Part shown: piece after piece, positions 13,394-13,684 of the stretch | Numbering within the stretch: position 1 is the stretch's first letter | Layout of the letters: each line of letters begins with the position of its first letter | NCBI GenBank assembly: GCA_903898725.1 | Contig: CAIUGQ010000426.1 | Location: 1-13,684 of the forward strand | DNA: 13,684 bases | Source of the DNA: an uncultured Burkholderiales bacterium | GTDB lineage: Bacteria; Pseudomonadota; Gammaproteobacteria; Burkholderiales; Burkholderiaceae_E | Direction of reading: 5' to 3' | The notes under the pieces: model-generated | The model's database searches: none | Seen by the model: the letters and a program-made list of their open reading frames with translations, nothing else | Told to the model about the DNA's origin: nothing | Program-made: the position numbers and the translations under genes

Positions 13394-13426
13394 AAACGAG
13401 TCAGGAGGCTTGCGCCTGCTGACTCG
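13393..13426 (-). terminator. Intrinsic terminator of tRNA-Lys (also facing the TetR gene)
   Basis: CGAGTCAG (13397-13404) pairs with CTGACTCG (13419-13426), and past one G/G mismatch AGGC (13406-13409) pairs with GCCT (13414-13417) around TTGC. On the minus strand the stem is followed by TTTT (13396-13393), a standard intrinsic terminator eight bases after the tRNA end. On the plus strand it stands right after the TetR stop but lacks a strong T-run. Confidence 0.75.
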
Positions 13427-13434
13427 CTTGAAAT

Positions 13435-13510
13435 TGGTAGGCCGTGCGGGATTCGAACCTGCGACCAACGGATTAAAAGTCCGCTGCTCTACCAGCTGAG
13501 CTAACGACCC
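13435..13510 (-). tRNA. tRNA-Lys (anticodon TTT)
   Basis: 76 bases including encoded CCA (reverse complement of TGG at 13435-13437). The acceptor stem GGGTCGT pairs with ACGGCCT (two G-U pairs). The D arm has AGCTCAGCTGGTAGAGC. The anticodon loop reads ACTTTTAAT between the stems CGGA-like arms, giving TTT for lysine. The T loop is GTTCGAATC. All arms fold and the gene is complete. Confidence 0.96.
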
Positions 13511-13563
13511 GTGCTTCTGGCTGTTCTTGTTCTTCTGTTGTTCTTGTTCCAGGACAGCCCAAG

Positions 13564-13592
13564 AGTATACGACGGCGCCCGCTCACGGTCAA
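13564..13592 (-). promoter_or_regulatory. Sigma70 promoter of tRNA-Lys
   Basis: On the minus strand TTGACC (13592-13587), 17 bases, TATACT (13569-13564). This is a near-consensus promoter. Transcription would start near 13557, leaving a leader of about 47 bases. In the leader GAACAAGAAC occurs twice (13523-13532 and 13540-13549 on the plus strand as GTTCTTGTTC), a purine-rich stretch with no stable fold. Confidence 0.75.
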
Positions 13593-13605
13593 ACGGGGCA
13601 GGGGC

Positions 13606-13684
13606 TCAGACCATCCGCTCGATGCGCCAGATCTGGTAGCGCAGCCCCGCCCAGCCGCCGGCCACGATCGCCGCCAGCGCGATC
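13606..13684 (-). CDS. C-terminal end of a hydrophobic protein (5' end outside window)
   Basis: Reading in from the window edge on the minus strand, the frame gives about 25 residues: a hydrophobic stretch IALAAIVAGGWAGL followed by a basic/aromatic tail RYQIWRIERMV and a TGA stop (13608-13606). It looks like the last membrane helix and short cytoplasmic tail of a membrane protein, or a very small membrane protein. Too little is visible to name it. It stops 13 bases upstream of the tRNA-Lys -35, on the same strand. Confidence 0.5.
   Translation of the reverse strand, partial: IALAAIVAGGWAGLRYQIWRIERMV

Overview
The window looks like chromosomal DNA from a very GC-rich proteobacterium (GC roughly 70% by eye), most likely a betaproteobacterium close to Burkholderiales. 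The reasons are the G/C-ending codon use, the family mix (DUF3014, DUF6152-like, DUF1488-like, M81/MlrC, DUF2141), good AGGAG-type Shine-Dalgarno sites, and a tRNA-Lys with encoded CCA. The taxon is inference. No insertion sequence, integrase, CRISPR array, rRNA or origin was seen; this is ordinary, densely packed chromosome with 14 complete protein genes, two genes cut by the window edges and one tRNA.

Layout. 1-243 (+) is the end of a DUF6152-like protein. 305-1438 (-) is a two-gene peroxide/thiol unit: a glutathione-peroxidase-family enzyme followed by an exported redoxin. 1674-4371 (+) is a two-gene catabolic-looking unit: an M81 (MlrC-like) metallopeptidase and an iron-ADH-superfamily dehydrogenase with an altered metal site. 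4453-7477 (-) holds an acyl-CoA ligase-type enzyme (GTG start) followed by a glycosyltransferase with a helical tail. 7694-9497 (+) holds an unrecognised 204-residue protein, a membrane-anchored DUF3014 protein and a four-cysteine mini-protein. 9605-10755 (+) is a tightly coupled pair: a degenerate response-regulator receiver overlapping (ATGA) a cytoplasmic trypsin-like serine protease. 10806-11108 (-) is a DUF1488-like protein. 11376-13393 (+) is an exported DUF2141 protein, a short-chain dehydrogenase and a TetR regulator, preceded by a sigma70-type promoter bracketed by two related palindromes. 13435-13510 (-) is tRNA-Lys(TTT) with a recognisable promoter and terminator, and the window ends in the C-terminus of a membrane-associated protein (-).

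How parts work together. The clearest regulatory module is at 11297-13393: two 13-bp boxes (TGAGCATTGCTCA and TAAGCTGTGCTCA) sit upstream of the -35 and on the -10/+1, and the TetR gene is the last gene of the same run, which suggests autorepression. The best candidate for something little described is the pseudo-receiver/protease pair: the receiver has Glu at the phospho-Asp position and Arg at the conserved Lys, and is translationally coupled to a protease with a complete His-Asp-Ser triad. Convergent gene pairs in this window each meet at a GC-rich perfect hairpin without a T-tract, while the tRNA ends in a classical hairpin plus TTTT.
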